DNA of 64,000 nt from an uncultured Algoriphagus sp. (GCA_903952135.1 CAJBER010000051.1:38178-102177); one strand, 5' to 3'. Positions 16,103-25,618 are shown, counted from the first letter of the stretch. Notes: generated by a model not told the origin, from the letters alone. Numbers and translations: made by a program.

Positions 16103-19006
16103 ATGAACAAGAAAAAACAAGAACTGCCCATTAAACCACTGGTCGTTCTACTCCTTATCATTGCATTTCAATTGGTTACGGGCTTTGTATTTGCCCAGAA
16201 TGGCACCATCCGTGGCGCCATTTTTGATGAATCCACCGGAGAGCCACTTTACGGGGTTTCGGTGTTGGTCAAAGAAACATCAACCGGTGCTGTCACCGAT
16301 TTTGATGGAAAGTTTGAAATTCAACTTGCTCCTGGAGCGTACACCCTTCAAATTTCGTACATCTCCTTTGCTACGGTCAACTTGACCGAGGTAGTAGTGG
16401 AGTCTGGAAAAGTGAATGTACTTTCCGATGTCCTCCTGAAGTCAGAGGAGTCAGAACTGGAGACCGTCACTGTCTCTGCTGCCGCTATTCGTACCACGGA
16501 ATCCGCCTTGTTGTCGGTGAAGCGAAATGCACCCAATTTGCTAGATGGAATCTCCTCAGCGACCTTTCGTCAGATTGGCGATGGAGATGCTGCTTCTGCC
16601 GTGAAGCGTGTTACGGGGGTATCTATCGAAGGGGGTAAATACGTGTATGTACGTGGTTTGGGTGATCGTTACACCAAGACCGTATTGAATGGAGTGGATA
16701 TTCCTGGTTTGGATCCAGACCGCAATACCATCCAAATGGATATTTTTCCGACGAATGTGATTGACAATATCGTGGTATCCAAGTCCTTTACTGCGGAGCT
16801 TCCAGCTGATTTTACAGGTGGGGTAGTAGATATTGAAACCAAAGATTTTCCTGAAGAGAAAACCTTCCGAGTAAGTATTTCTGGAGGGGTAAATCCTTCC
16901 ATGCACTTCAACAAAAATTACTTGACTTACCAAGGAGGTAAGACTGACTGGTTGGGTTATGATGACGGTACTCGTGCCAATCCTACAGGCGGAAGAACCA
17001 ATATTCCACAGTTTGCTGAAGTAATCGGTAATCCAAACGGAGCCAAAGGACAAGAGTTTCAGCAGTTGCTGAGAGGCTTCAACAAAACCTTAGGCGCATC
17101 TACCCAAACTTCCATGATGGATTTTGGTTTGAGCCTTTCCTTCGGAAATCAAATTGCAAGACCAAAAGCAACTTGGGGTTACAATGCTGCCTTGACTTAT
17201 AAAAATGATACGGAGTTTTATCAGGATGCGCAATTCAACTTGTTTGCCAAGCCAATCGATTCCAACCAAAATGAATTGGAGGCACTTCAAATCCAGTCAG
17301 GTAACTACGGAGTAAATAGTGTGCTTCTTGGAGGTATAGCAGGTATTGCCTTGAAAACAAAGGCTTCCAAATTCAAGCTCAACTTCCTTCATCTACAAAA
17401 CGGAGAGACCAAATCGGGTATTTTCGATTACGAAAACTCCAACCTAGGTGCCAACTATGAAGCAAAGCAGTACAACTTAGAATATAGCCAGCGTGGACTT
17501 TCTAGCATCTTGCTATCTGGTAATCACTTTTTGAACGGGAATGCATGGGAAATTAACTGGAAGTTAGCTCCCACACGTTCCACCATCGAAGATCCAGATA
17601 TCCGCTTTACTCGATTCAGATTGCCAACCAATACCATCTCTCCAGAAGTAGGTTTGCCTGCACGTATCTGGAGAAACTTGGAAGAAAACAACTTGGTAGG
17701 TAAGTTGGACCTAACCAAAAACCTGAGCCTTTGGAATCAAGATGCCAAGTTTAAATTTGGAGGATCCTACACCTATAAAGAACGTGATTTTGAAATCCAG
17801 TCCTTCCAATTTCCAACGGGAACAACTCCGCTAGATGGTAATCCTAATTCCGTATTGAAGGAAAGCAACTTGTTTTCTGCTACCAATAGAAATGGGGTTC
17901 GTTATAACCCAGATTTTATTCCAAACAACCCGAATAAATTCCAGTCTAACCTAACCAACATGGGTGGGTATGCAAGCGTAGAAGCTAATCCACTGCCTAA
18001 ATTGAAATCTATCGTAGGCCTTCGTGTAGAGAAGTATACGCAATACTATTCTGGTACCAACCAAAATGCATCTATTGTATTTGATCAAGAGCAGGTATTG
18101 GATGATTTGGATTTCTTCCCAACCTTGAATTTGGTGTTGGCATTGAAAGAAACTCAAAACCTTCGTTTTTCTGCTGCAAGAACCATCGCGCGTCCTTCTT
18201 TTAAGGAACTCTCTTTTGCAGAAATCATTGATCCCATCACAGGTAGAACTTTTGTAGGAGGTTTGTTCCAAGAAACAACCAATGGGGGTACAGAAATCCT
18301 TTGGGATGGTAATTTGCAATCTACCCGCATCAACAACTTTGACGTACGTTGGGAAATGTTCCAGCCTAAAGGTGAAACCTGGTCTGTAGGTGCATTCTAC
18401 AAGACTTTTGAGAACCCGATTGAAATCGTACAATTCCTTTCTGACCCTGGATCCTTCCAGCCAAGAAACGTTGGAAATGGTACCGTGCTTGGTTTGGAAT
18501 TGGAATTCAGAAAGTCTTTGAAATTCATCAGCCCTAGCCTAGAAAAATTCCTTTGGACCAGCAACATCACCTTGACTGAGTCTCAAATCTCCATGTCTGC
18601 TACCGAGAAAAGATCTCGCCAATTGACTGCTAGAGAGGGTCAAAAAATCGGTGACACGCGTGATATGGCGGGTCAGGCTCCGTACATTGTGAATACCGGA
18701 ATTGCCTATTCTGATTATAGCACAGGATGGGAAGCAGGGATCTACTACAACGTGCAGGGACCTACTTTGAATATGGTTGGTTTCGGTAACCGTACCGACA
18801 CCTATGCAGTTCCTTTCAATTCCCTGAACTTGAATGTCAACAAGACCTTCGGTGCAGACGAGCGCATCCGTACCAGCTTGGGTGTACAAAACCTACTCAA
18901 CGACAAGCGTGAATTTATCTTCAGTTCCTACGGTGCTCAAGACCAATTCTTCACTCAGCTTGCTCCAGGTATGCGTGTCAACTTTAGCGTAGGATTTTCT
19001 TTCTAA
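16103..19006 (+). CDS. TonB-dependent outer-membrane receptor with carboxypeptidase-like domain
   Basis: A 967-aa outer-membrane transporter. A signal peptide (about 1-32, ending FVFAQ) precedes a carboxypeptidase regulatory-like domain (about 35-115, GTIRGAIFDESTGEPLYGVSV). The plug domain (about 125-245) contains ASAVKRVTGVSIEGGKYVYVRGLGDRY. The rest is a 22-strand-type barrel ending in VNFSVGFSF with terminal Phe, as required for insertion. The plug lacks the SusC-type pattern and no SusD-like gene is present; the upstream beta-helix lipoprotein probably takes that place. The substrate cannot be told from sequence. Confidence 0.94.
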   Translation: MNKKKQELPIKPLVVLLLIIAFQLVTGFVFAQNGTIRGAIFDESTGEPLYGVSVLVKETSTGAVTDFDGKFEIQLAPGAYTLQISYISFATVNLTEVVVESGKVNVLSDVLLKSEESELETVTVSAAAIRTTESALLSVKRNAPNLLDGISSATFRQIGDGDAASAVKRVTGVSIEGGKYVYVRGLGDRYTKTVLNGVDIPGLDPDRNTIQMDIFPTNVIDNIVVSKSFTAELPADFTGGVVDIETKDFPEEKTFRVSISGGVNPSMHFNKNYLTYQGGKTDWLGYDDGTRANPTGGRTNIPQFAEVIGNPNGAKGQEFQQLLRGFNKTLGASTQTSMMDFGLSLSFGNQIARPKATWGYNAALTYKNDTEFYQDAQFNLFAKPIDSNQNELEALQIQSGNYGVNSVLLGGIAGIALKTKASKFKLNFLHLQNGETKSGIFDYENSNLGANYEAKQYNLEYSQRGLSSILLSGNHFLNGNAWEINWKLAPTRSTIEDPDIRFTRFRLPTNTISPEVGLPARIWRNLEENNLVGKLDLTKNLSLWNQDAKFKFGGSYTYKERDFEIQSFQFPTGTTPLDGNPNSVLKESNLFSATNRNGVRYNPDFIPNNPNKFQSNLTNMGGYASVEANPLPKLKSIVGLRVEKYTQYYSGTNQNASIVFDQEQVLDDLDFFPTLNLVLALKETQNLRFSAARTIARPSFKELSFAEIIDPITGRTFVGGLFQETTNGGTEILWDGNLQSTRINNFDVRWEMFQPKGETWSVGAFYKTFENPIEIVQFLSDPGSFQPRNVGNGTVLGLELEFRKSLKFISPSLEKFLWTSNITLTESQISMSATEKRSRQLTAREGQKIGDTRDMAGQAPYIVNTGIAYSDYSTGWEAGIYYNVQGPTLNMVGFGNRTDTYAVPFNSLNLNVNKTFGADERIRTSLGVQNLLNDKREFIFSSYGAQDQFFTQLAPGMRVNFSVGFSF

Positions 19007-19025
19007 GCTCGATAGACCAAATTTG

Positions 19026-19047
19026 AAAGCCACCTTCGGGTGGCTTT
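19026..19047 (+). terminator. UUCG-loop terminator after TonB receptor
   Basis: Perfect 9-bp stem AAAGCCACC / GGTGGCTTT closed by a TTCG tetraloop and followed by T residues, 20 bases past the receptor stop. Confidence 0.92.
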
Positions 19048-19107
19048 TTTTATGTCTAATCCGATGGAAGGAATGACTTTCCCCTTAAATTCGGTAATTT
19101 CCCAGCT

Positions 19108-19686
19108 ATGAAAAATACCAGCCTATTCCTTTTTGTTGCGATCCTATTTTTAGGGTGCCTTCCTCAAGTTTTTGCTCAAGATAAAGCTCCTTCCCAGCAG
19201 TTTTGGGAGACATTGTCTAGCCATTGCGGAAAAAGCTATGCCGGCAAATTGGTATCCCCCGAGTCTGATCCCCGTTTTGCTGGTAAGTTGGTCATGCATG
19301 TGCGCAGTTGTGAGGATGGGCGCCTTCGGATTCCCTTTTTTGTGGGGGAGGATCTTTCCCGCACTTGGGTGCTGACGATGGATGAGCAGCAGTTGATCCA
19401 ACTCAAGCACGACCACCGGCATGCCGATGGGTCTGAGGATGCGGTGACGCAGTATGGGGGTAAGGCTACGAATACGGGTTCCGCCAGCACGCAATTTTTC
19501 CCAGCAGACGCTTTTACTGCGGGCTTGCTTCCTGCTGCTGTAGGGAATGTCTGGTGGATTAGTATGGATGAAACCTCCTTTACCTACAACCTGAGAAGGC
19601 TTGGATCGGCTACGCTATTCTCGGTTCGATTTGACCTGACCAAGCCTATCGATACTCCCCCTGCTCCCTGGGGCTGGGTAGATTGA
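19108..19686 (+). CDS. Secreted protein of unknown function, 192 aa
   Basis: Signal peptide at about 1-23 (MKNTSLFLFVAILFLGC..FAQ), so probably periplasmic; the cysteine in LFLGC could alternatively be a lipobox. The mature protein has a cysteine pair (SSHCGKSY and VRSCEDG) that could form a disulfide, and the histidine-rich patch LKHDHRHADGSED near residue 100, a possible metal site. The family is not recognised. It has its own leader after the receptor terminator and is followed by the repeat-rich region. Confidence 0.75.
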   Translation: MKNTSLFLFVAILFLGCLPQVFAQDKAPSQQFWETLSSHCGKSYAGKLVSPESDPRFAGKLVMHVRSCEDGRLRIPFFVGEDLSRTWVLTMDEQQLIQLKHDHRHADGSEDAVTQYGGKATNTGSASTQFFPADAFTAGLLPAAVGNVWWISMDETSFTYNLRRLGSATLFSVRFDLTKPIDTPPAPWGWVD

Positions 19687-19719
19687 TCCACTCGCTCTAG
19701 GCAGTCAAAAAAATAATTC

Positions 19720-20021
19720 ACTCAAAGCCGCAAATAAGGGAAGGCGCAAAGAACTTAAGTAAGCTCTTTGCGCCTTCTCTTCTTTGCGAGAAATAAAAAT
19801 ACTCACGCGAAGCCTTCCTGCCTGCGGTAGGCAGGCCTTGACGAAAACAAAAAGAAGTTATCGCGCAAAGGCGCCAAGACCTACCTGCGGAAGGCAGGCG
19901 CAAAGGGTTATTTCTTCGTGGCTTCCTTTCTTTGCGAGAGAAAAGGATAATTTCTCGCTAAGACACAAAGCCGCCAAGGATAGTATTTCTTTGAGCCTTC
20001 GCGGTTTGCGCGCAAATTTTT
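19720..20021. repeat. Family A intergenic hairpin repeats (copy 1)
   Basis: The 335-bp gap between the secreted protein and the epimerase is filled with short inverted repeats. Units such as GCGCAAAGGCGCCAAG and CTCTTTGCGCCTT alternate on both strands. Two GC-rich palindromes, CCTGCCTGCGGTAGGCAGG at 19817-19835 and a variant at 19880-19898, are embedded. The same units recur near 50.9 kb and 63.6-63.9 kb. Open frames across this stretch are by-products of the repeats. Confidence 0.85.
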
Positions 20022-21116
20022 CTAACAGTATTGCTCGAGGAGCACATCCACGATGCGCTCGGCGGTCTTGCCATCCCAAAGCGGGATCCCCTGGTACTGT
20101 TTCCACTCTCCTCGGAGGATTTGATCCAAGTAAGGCTTTAGGTTTTTGGGATCCGTGCCCACCAGCACATTCGTACCGAGGTGGATGGTCTCTGCGCGCT
20201 CCGTACTATCCCGTAGCGTAAGACAAGGCACATTCATCACGGAGGCTTCTTCTGTCACTCCGCCTGAATCTGTAATGATTCCCTTGGCGTGCTGCACGAG
20301 ATAGTTAAATTCCAAGTAGCCCAGTGGGCTGATCAAGTGGAGGTTTGGCGCTGCGATTCCCAAGCGCTCCAAGTTTTTGGCGGTTCGGGGGTGCACCGGG
20401 AAAATCAAAGGCAGCCCCGCGGTTCCATTCAAAATGGCCTCCATCAACTCCCGTAAGGAGTCTTCATTGTCCACATTGGCAGGTCGATGCAGGGTTACTA
20501 CAAAGTATTCCTTGGGAACCAATTCGTCAAAAGGGCTTTCTTGAGGCTTGGTGAAGCGAGGTTGCTGCGCGAGCAGCGTATCGATCATCGTATTGCCCAC
20601 AAAGTGAATTTTTTCTTCCGGCACGCCTGCAGCTCGCAAGTTGGTGTTGGCGATTTCGGAGGTGGTAAAAAAGTGATCCGTGATCGAGTCCGTCACCATG
20701 CGGTTGATTTCTTCGGGCATGCTCAGGTCACCGGAGCGGATGCCCGCTTCCACGTGTGCGACCTCGATTTGTAATTTTTTGGCCGCGATGGAGCAGGCAA
20801 GGGTGCTGGTCACATCTCCCACAACCAATACCAAGTGTGGGCGATGGGCCATCAATTCCTGTTCAAAGGCCACTAGGATCGCAGCAGTTTGCTCGGCCTG
20901 TGTGCCTCCTCCTCCTCCCAAGTTGGCATCGGGCGCTGGGATATTCAACTGCTCAAAAAAGGCTCCAGACATGTTTTTGTCGTAATGCTGTCCCGTGTGC
21001 ACGAGGCGAAATTCCACAGCAACTCCTTCGCGCTGCTTCTTTTGCAAAGCATGAATCAGAGGAGCGATTTTCATGAAATTGGGCCGGGCACCGGCCACTA
21101 GCGTAAAAAGAGGCAT
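20022..21116 (-). CDS. wecB: UDP-N-acetylglucosamine 2-epimerase (non-hydrolysing)
   Basis: A 364-aa cytosolic enzyme that interconverts UDP-GlcNAc and UDP-ManNAc for surface polysaccharide. Family motifs are present: VHTGQHYDKNMSG, VVGDVTSTLAC, HVEAGIRSGDLSMPEEINR, VVTLHRPANVDN, ITDSGGVTEEASVMNVPCL and RDSTERAETI. Length matches WecB/MnaA. It is divergent from a lipoprotein-Wzi pair, which supports a role in capsule or exopolysaccharide. The 3' end abuts the family A repeats. Confidence 0.95.
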   Translation of the reverse strand: MPLFTLVAGARPNFMKIAPLIHALQKKQREGVAVEFRLVHTGQHYDKNMSGAFFEQLNIPAPDANLGGGGGTQAEQTAAILVAFEQELMAHRPHLVLVVGDVTSTLACSIAAKKLQIEVAHVEAGIRSGDLSMPEEINRMVTDSITDHFFTTSEIANTNLRAAGVPEEKIHFVGNTMIDTLLAQQPRFTKPQESPFDELVPKEYFVVTLHRPANVDNEDSLRELMEAILNGTAGLPLIFPVHPRTAKNLERLGIAAPNLHLISPLGYLEFNYLVQHAKGIITDSGGVTEEASVMNVPCLTLRDSTERAETIHLGTNVLVGTDPKNLKPYLDQILRGEWKQYQGIPLWDGKTAERIVDVLLEQYC

Positions 21117-21322
21117 AGCGGAATGGGTTGGAACAGTAAAAGTAACCGATAATCCCTTATTTTTTGAAAAAGCCAGGTGGAGACTGGTTTGATATATGAA
21201 CAGCGGCCTACTTCTAGTTTGGAAAGGAGCAATTGAAACGGGAGAATGTCCTTCGTAAATTGGAAGAAATGCTTCGTTTTTTGTTTCTTTGTTTGATCAA
21301 ATTTTTAATCAACCCCTACCCC

Positions 21323-21979
21323 ATGGGAAAGTTGCTGCGTAGCCTTCATCTTTTTGCTTTATTGCTGTTTCTCGGATTGACCTCCTGTGTAGAATCTGTT
21401 GAAAACCAAGTTCAAATCTACAACAACAACTTTTCAAAATTGGATCTGGCCAACTTTGAAAATGGGCGTCTATTAATCTGGAGAAACGATACCATTGCAG
21501 GATGGTACCACAATGAGGAAGTAGCCGTTACGCTTTACGACTTGCCTGCGCACAACTATTTAAAGTTGACTGCAGAGATTTTTATTCACGACAGCTGGGA
21601 CGGCAACTGGGACGATGGTTATTCTGGACCAGATTACTGGTTTATGGGAATCGATAGCACGGATGTCGTTCGCACTACCTTTTCGAACAGCCCTTGTGAA
21701 TCTTCTTATTGCTTGTACCAGTCTTACCCTAATGAATTTTTCCGGCAGAATACCCCCAAAACTGGGGCGATAGAAACCAACCTGCCAAGCTTGTGCCTTG
21801 GAGGACAAACCACCACCAGCCGCTACCGAGTAGAGAAGCTCATTGAACATTCAAAGGTAGACTCCGTACGGTTTTTTATGCGGGATGAATTGAAGCAAAC
21901 CAATAGCTATTCGCCCAAGTGTGATGAGTCCTGGTCGATTGGGAAAATTTCCATTTTAGCCATTCAAACTAACTCCTGA
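21323..21979 (+). CDS. Lipoprotein of unknown function coupled to Wzi-like gene
   Basis: A 218-aa lipoprotein. I choose the ATG at 21323 over an in-frame start at 21233 because it gives a clean signal sequence, MGKLLRSLHLFALLLFLGLTSC, with the lipobox cysteine at 22. The mature part is rich in aromatic residues and in Asp/Asn (HDSWDGNWDDGYSGPDYWF), as in beta-sandwich carbohydrate- or calcium-binding domains, and has four further cysteines. Its stop overlaps the next start (TGATG), so translation is probably coupled. The family is not recognised. Confidence 0.78.
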   Translation: MGKLLRSLHLFALLLFLGLTSCVESVENQVQIYNNNFSKLDLANFENGRLLIWRNDTIAGWYHNEEVAVTLYDLPAHNYLKLTAEIFIHDSWDGNWDDGYSGPDYWFMGIDSTDVVRTTFSNSPCESSYCLYQSYPNEFFRQNTPKTGAIETNLPSLCLGGQTTTSRYRVEKLIEHSKVDSVRFFMRDELKQTNSYSPKCDESWSIGKISILAIQTNS

Positions 21980-23670
21980 TGCAACTACGACTACTACTAG
22001 CGGCGATTGGACTGTTTGGGATGCTATCATTCAGTCAGAGCACAAAGGCTCAAAGTATTGCTGTGGGCGCCCCTTCTTTGGAAGACTACCTGCGAAGATT
22101 GCAGTTGACCGGCAAGGTGGATTCGGCATCCTCATTTATGATTCGCCCGTTGATTCCTACGGCCGCTTTTGGTCTTGCTCATGGCTTTGACTTGGATGGA
22201 GGCTTGGTTAATCTGGACTCTTCCAGCTACCACCAACGTATCGGGAAGCGAGGCAAATTTTTGCTCCTTCCCGCACTTTACAAAAGTCAATTTACGTCCA
22301 ACTACCCCTTTGCTACCAACGATGGCGCCATGATTCCAAATCGTGGGTTGCAACAGGTATTTAGCTTGGGAGCTTTTGTAGAATGGTGGAAATTCAGTTT
22401 GCAGGTGCAGCCCGAACTGGTAATGGCCCAAAACAAGGAGTTTATCGGTTTTCCCATTGAGCAGCAGTCCACCATCCTTTTCTATTACGAATACCTCAAC
22501 CGAATTGACCTGCCTGAGCGCTTTGGGGATCGCGCATATCAAAAATTAGTTCCAGGACAATCCAGTTTCCGTCTGAACTTGGATGCGATTTCCTTGGGAA
22601 TATCCACTGAAAATCTTTGGTGGGGACCTGGAAGACGAAATTCCTTGCTGATGGGAAATTCTGCCCCAGGCTTCCTGCACTACACGATGAATACGCGTCG
22701 ACCAATTAAGTCTGCTATTGGTTCATTTGAAGGGCAAGTCATGACTGGAAGGCTGGAAGCATCCAATTTTCTACCTCCACATTCTGATTATAACTTTCAG
22801 CAGATGGATGTTTACTATCCAAAAAAGGAGGATGGTCAGCGTCAGCTTTCAGGGGTAATTTTCACCTACCAACCCAAGTGGGTACCTGGTTTATTTTTTG
22901 GCTATGGCTCCACCAATAATGTGTACCGCTCCGAAGTATCCGATTTAGAGGATGTGCTTCCGGTATTTAATGGAAGAAAAAAGAACCAACAGGTACTGGA
23001 TACCATCCAATCCAAGCGGCAGCAGTTTAGTGCAGGCTTTTTCCGATGGATAGATCCCAAGGGGCGTTTTGAGTTTTATGGGGAATTCGGTACCCGTGAC
23101 AACGACCGCCCTTTCATCGACTTCATCACTACCCCCGAATCAGGTAGGGCCTTTACCTTTGGATTTTCCCACTTGATGGACTTGAAAAAGGAAAATCGAT
23201 TTTTGGAGCTGAGCTCCGAGATGACCTTTTCTGGGCAGACGATCCGAGAAGATATCCGACAACTCCGAACCTGGTACATCCATGACCATGTGCGTCATGG
23301 CTACACCCATCGAGGGCAGATGCTTGGATTAGGGAATGGGCCTGCCAGCAACCAAATTTTTGCAGGCGTAGCCTGGATTGAGGGGATGAAAAAAATTGGG
23401 ATAGAGCTGGAGCGTATCGAGTACAACAATGATTTTTACTACTACCGTTACGAGGAAGTGAAGGATTTCCAAAACAAATACGTGGACCTGGTCTTCTCGC
23501 TTGCCCCGGAATGGAAATTTGGGAATGTGCTCCTTGCTGGCAAATTTCAATACGTGAATACCTTGAACTACAAATGGTACCTGGAAAACAAACCGGAAAA
23601 ATGGTTTATTCCAGGCTATGACCGTACTAATTTTGTAGGGCAACTCTCAGTTACCTACCTATTTCGCTAA
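21979..23670 (+). CDS. Capsule assembly Wzi-family outer-membrane protein
   Basis: A 563-aa protein with a signal peptide (about 1-24, ending TKAQS) and an outer-membrane beta-barrel composition. SLEDYLRRLQLTGKVDSASSFMIRPL at the mature N terminus and LGISTENLWWGPGRRNSLLMGNSAPG in the middle are typical of the capsule assembly protein Wzi family, whose studied members anchor capsule at the cell surface. It ends in SVTYLFR. It is translationally coupled to the preceding lipoprotein and divergent from the UDP-GlcNAc 2-epimerase. The rest of a polysaccharide locus is not in the window. Confidence 0.85.
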   Translation: MQLRLLLAAIGLFGMLSFSQSTKAQSIAVGAPSLEDYLRRLQLTGKVDSASSFMIRPLIPTAAFGLAHGFDLDGGLVNLDSSSYHQRIGKRGKFLLLPALYKSQFTSNYPFATNDGAMIPNRGLQQVFSLGAFVEWWKFSLQVQPELVMAQNKEFIGFPIEQQSTILFYYEYLNRIDLPERFGDRAYQKLVPGQSSFRLNLDAISLGISTENLWWGPGRRNSLLMGNSAPGFLHYTMNTRRPIKSAIGSFEGQVMTGRLEASNFLPPHSDYNFQQMDVYYPKKEDGQRQLSGVIFTYQPKWVPGLFFGYGSTNNVYRSEVSDLEDVLPVFNGRKKNQQVLDTIQSKRQQFSAGFFRWIDPKGRFEFYGEFGTRDNDRPFIDFITTPESGRAFTFGFSHLMDLKKENRFLELSSEMTFSGQTIREDIRQLRTWYIHDHVRHGYTHRGQMLGLGNGPASNQIFAGVAWIEGMKKIGIELERIEYNNDFYYYRYEEVKDFQNKYVDLVFSLAPEWKFGNVLLAGKFQYVNTLNYKWYLENKPEKWFIPGYDRTNFVGQLSVTYLFR

Positions 23671-23688
23671 TTCTAATTCGCTCTACCT

Positions 23689-24204
23689 ATGATTGCTACA
23701 ACTAATATGGTCATCGCAGTTTCCTATACCCTGATGGTAGACGACGGGGAGACAGGGTTCCGTTGGTACGAAACGGTGACGGATGCCGATCCTTTTTACT
23801 TCCTTTTTGGGCACCACAACCTACTTCCTGCTTTGGAAAAGGTCTTGGAGGGCAAATCGGTAGGGGATTCTTTTTCGGTACTTATTGGCTTTGAAGAGGG
23901 CTATGGCGATTACGATGATTCAAAAAGGGTCATCATCCCCAAAGCCAATTTTAAAGAAGATGGCAAAAAAAATAGAGACCTACTTCGCGTCGGAAACGTC
24001 ATCCCCATGCAGGATGACAAGGGCAACCATCTCCGAGGAGAGGTGCTCAAGGTAGATTACATGGGCGTGCACTTAGATTTCAACTCCCCTTTGGCAGGCC
24101 TAGATCTTCAGTTTGAAGGAAAAATCGTGAGCATCCGCGAAGCAGTCCCTGTGGAAATTGAGCATGGACATGTGCATGGTCCGGATGGACACCACCACCA
24201 TTAA
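23689..24204 (+). CDS. SlyD-like FKBP-type peptidyl-prolyl isomerase
   Basis: A 171-aa cytosolic prolyl isomerase/chaperone. An FKBP half (VIAVSYTLMVDDGE, FLFGHHNLLPALEKVLEGKSVGDSF) is interrupted by an insert-in-flap domain (EEGYGDYDDSKRVIIPKANF...) and closed by the second FKBP strand (NSPLAGLDLQFEGKIVSI). The histidine-rich tail, EHGHVHGPDGHHHH, is typical of SlyD proteins and would bind nickel or other metals. An internal Met at residue 7 is an alternative start. It lies 18 bp after the Wzi gene. Confidence 0.93.
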   Translation: MIATTNMVIAVSYTLMVDDGETGFRWYETVTDADPFYFLFGHHNLLPALEKVLEGKSVGDSFSVLIGFEEGYGDYDDSKRVIIPKANFKEDGKKNRDLLRVGNVIPMQDDKGNHLRGEVLKVDYMGVHLDFNSPLAGLDLQFEGKIVSIREAVPVEIEHGHVHGPDGHHHH

Positions 24205-24231
24205 ATCTGCTTCTCCAATTTTTTTGAAAGA

Positions 24232-25044
24232 CTACTTTCGGATATCTACGCCGTAAGTATGGTAGGCAAGATCTATGCTTAGGTCTTTCAATCCTTCGAT
24301 CCGTTCGGAAGGATAAAGCACCAAGGCTTTAGAAAGCAAGTCGATGGCTTGGCGGTATTCTTGCTGGTTGAAATGCACAATGGCCTCGTTGTAATGCTGC
24401 AAGCCTGCCAATTCGGACAAATTCACTTTTCGGAAGATGGTGTTATCGGAGGTATCTACTTTGGTGCCAGCAAGTCCTTCGTTGATGTTTCGTGCCACAG
24501 GCTTTCCCTCGTTGAGGTAAGCGCCCAGGTAGTCACTAACAGCCGAAGACGTAGTGATCATCCCACCCACAGGGAGGGTGCTTTCAAGAATAATCGTTTT
24601 CCCATCTAGGTATACCTGAATAAACACATGGTAATCGGTTTCCACCACTTCGTAGGAATACCCATAGCGATCCAATAGGAGGCCGAGCGCTGCAGAGCCA
24701 CTCACGCAGTCATAAGAACCGGTTTCTAATAGGTCAGCGAAGGAGGAATGTTGGGTGTAGTCTTTCAATAAGCGCTGGTGTGTTTTTTGAAAAATTACGC
24801 GGAGCAGGGAAAGTGAATCCAGTTTTTTGGAAGCTTTGGCATCCAATTCCAGTTGAAGGGCTTCCCAATTTGTGGGAGCAGGGGTCTTTTCAGTTTCATC
24901 TAAAAAGAGAAAAAATGACGCCGGTTGAACCGGTTGAATTTGTTCAGAAATGCCAGAAATAGCAGTCTGAGAGGCGTTTTCTTGGCTAAAGCCAAGGGAT
25001 GCGACTCCTAGAGAGAAGAGCAAGAAAGGGAGTATTTTTTTCAT
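24232..25044 (-). CDS. Secreted transglutaminase-like protein
   Basis: A 270-aa protein with a signal peptide (about 1-20). The middle resembles the transglutaminase/papain-like fold: a cysteine in GSYDCVSGSAALG (C113), a histidine in TDYHVFIQV (H139) and an acidic residue in TIILEST (E154), spaced as in a Cys-His-Asp/Glu triad. The C terminus (about 210-265) looks like a short TPR pair (YNEAIVHFNQQEYRQAIDLLSKALVLYPS). A periplasmic protease or amidase-like role is an inference. It converges on the SlyD-like gene. Confidence 0.7.
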   Translation of the reverse strand: MKKILPFLLFSLGVASLGFSQENASQTAISGISEQIQPVQPASFFLFLDETEKTPAPTNWEALQLELDAKASKKLDSLSLLRVIFQKTHQRLLKDYTQHSSFADLLETGSYDCVSGSAALGLLLDRYGYSYEVVETDYHVFIQVYLDGKTIILESTLPVGGMITTSSAVSDYLGAYLNEGKPVARNINEGLAGTKVDTSDNTIFRKVNLSELAGLQHYNEAIVHFNQQEYRQAIDLLSKALVLYPSERIEGLKDLSIDLAYHTYGVDIRK

Positions 25045-25144
25045 AGTCCATCAAGCCAATGTTAACTGAATGGATGAAAGTTAACAATTTGTTAACATTG
25101 AACAATAAAAAGACTAAAAAATTAACATTGGGGTAATTTCAGTT

Positions 25145-25618
25145 TTACTCGTGGTGGTAGGGCTCGTTGCGCAGGATGGTCATAGCCCGGTAGACCTGCT
25201 CGATGAGAAAGGGGCGAATCATCTGATGCGAAAGGGTCATTTTGGAAAGGGAGATCTTTCCATGGGCACGTGCATACACTGCCTCGGAAAAGCCATAGGG
25301 CCCTCCCACGACGAAGACCAGTTGCTTCAGACCGCTATTCATCTTCTTCTGTAAAAAATCTGCAAATTCCAGAGAAGAATAGGACTTGCCTCGCTCGTCC
25401 AATAAAATCAATTCATCGGAGGAAAGCAGTTTCTTGAGGATGAGTTCGCCTTCCTTTTCTTTTTGAAGCGCTTCGGAGAGGGACTTGCTTTGCTTCAGGT
25501 CTGGGATGACCTCCAATTCAAAGCGGATGTAGTGCCCAAGCCGCGCACTGTAGTCCTGGATCAATTCTTGGATGGCTTTACTATCTGTTTTGCCTAAGAC
25601 GATGAGTTTGATTTGCAT
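25145..25618 (-). CDS. rlmH: 23S rRNA pseudouridine-1915 N3-methyltransferase
   Basis: A 157-aa SPOUT methyltransferase that modifies pseudouridine 1915 in helix 69 of 23S rRNA. MQIKLIVLGKT at the start, LILLDERGKSYSS, the SAM-knot sequence FVVGGPYGFSE, and the C-terminal MTLSHQMIRPFLIEQVYRAMTILRNEPYHHE are diagnostic. Length matches E. coli RlmH (155 aa). Confidence 0.97.
   Translation of the reverse strand: MQIKLIVLGKTDSKAIQELIQDYSARLGHYIRFELEVIPDLKQSKSLSEALQKEKEGELILKKLLSSDELILLDERGKSYSSLEFADFLQKKMNSGLKQLVFVVGGPYGFSEAVYARAHGKISLSKMTLSHQMIRPFLIEQVYRAMTILRNEPYHHE

Noticed and set aside
19784-20221. 145-codon plus-strand frame and its antisense counterpart
   Set aside because: Made of family A repeats and antisense to the epimerase 3' end.
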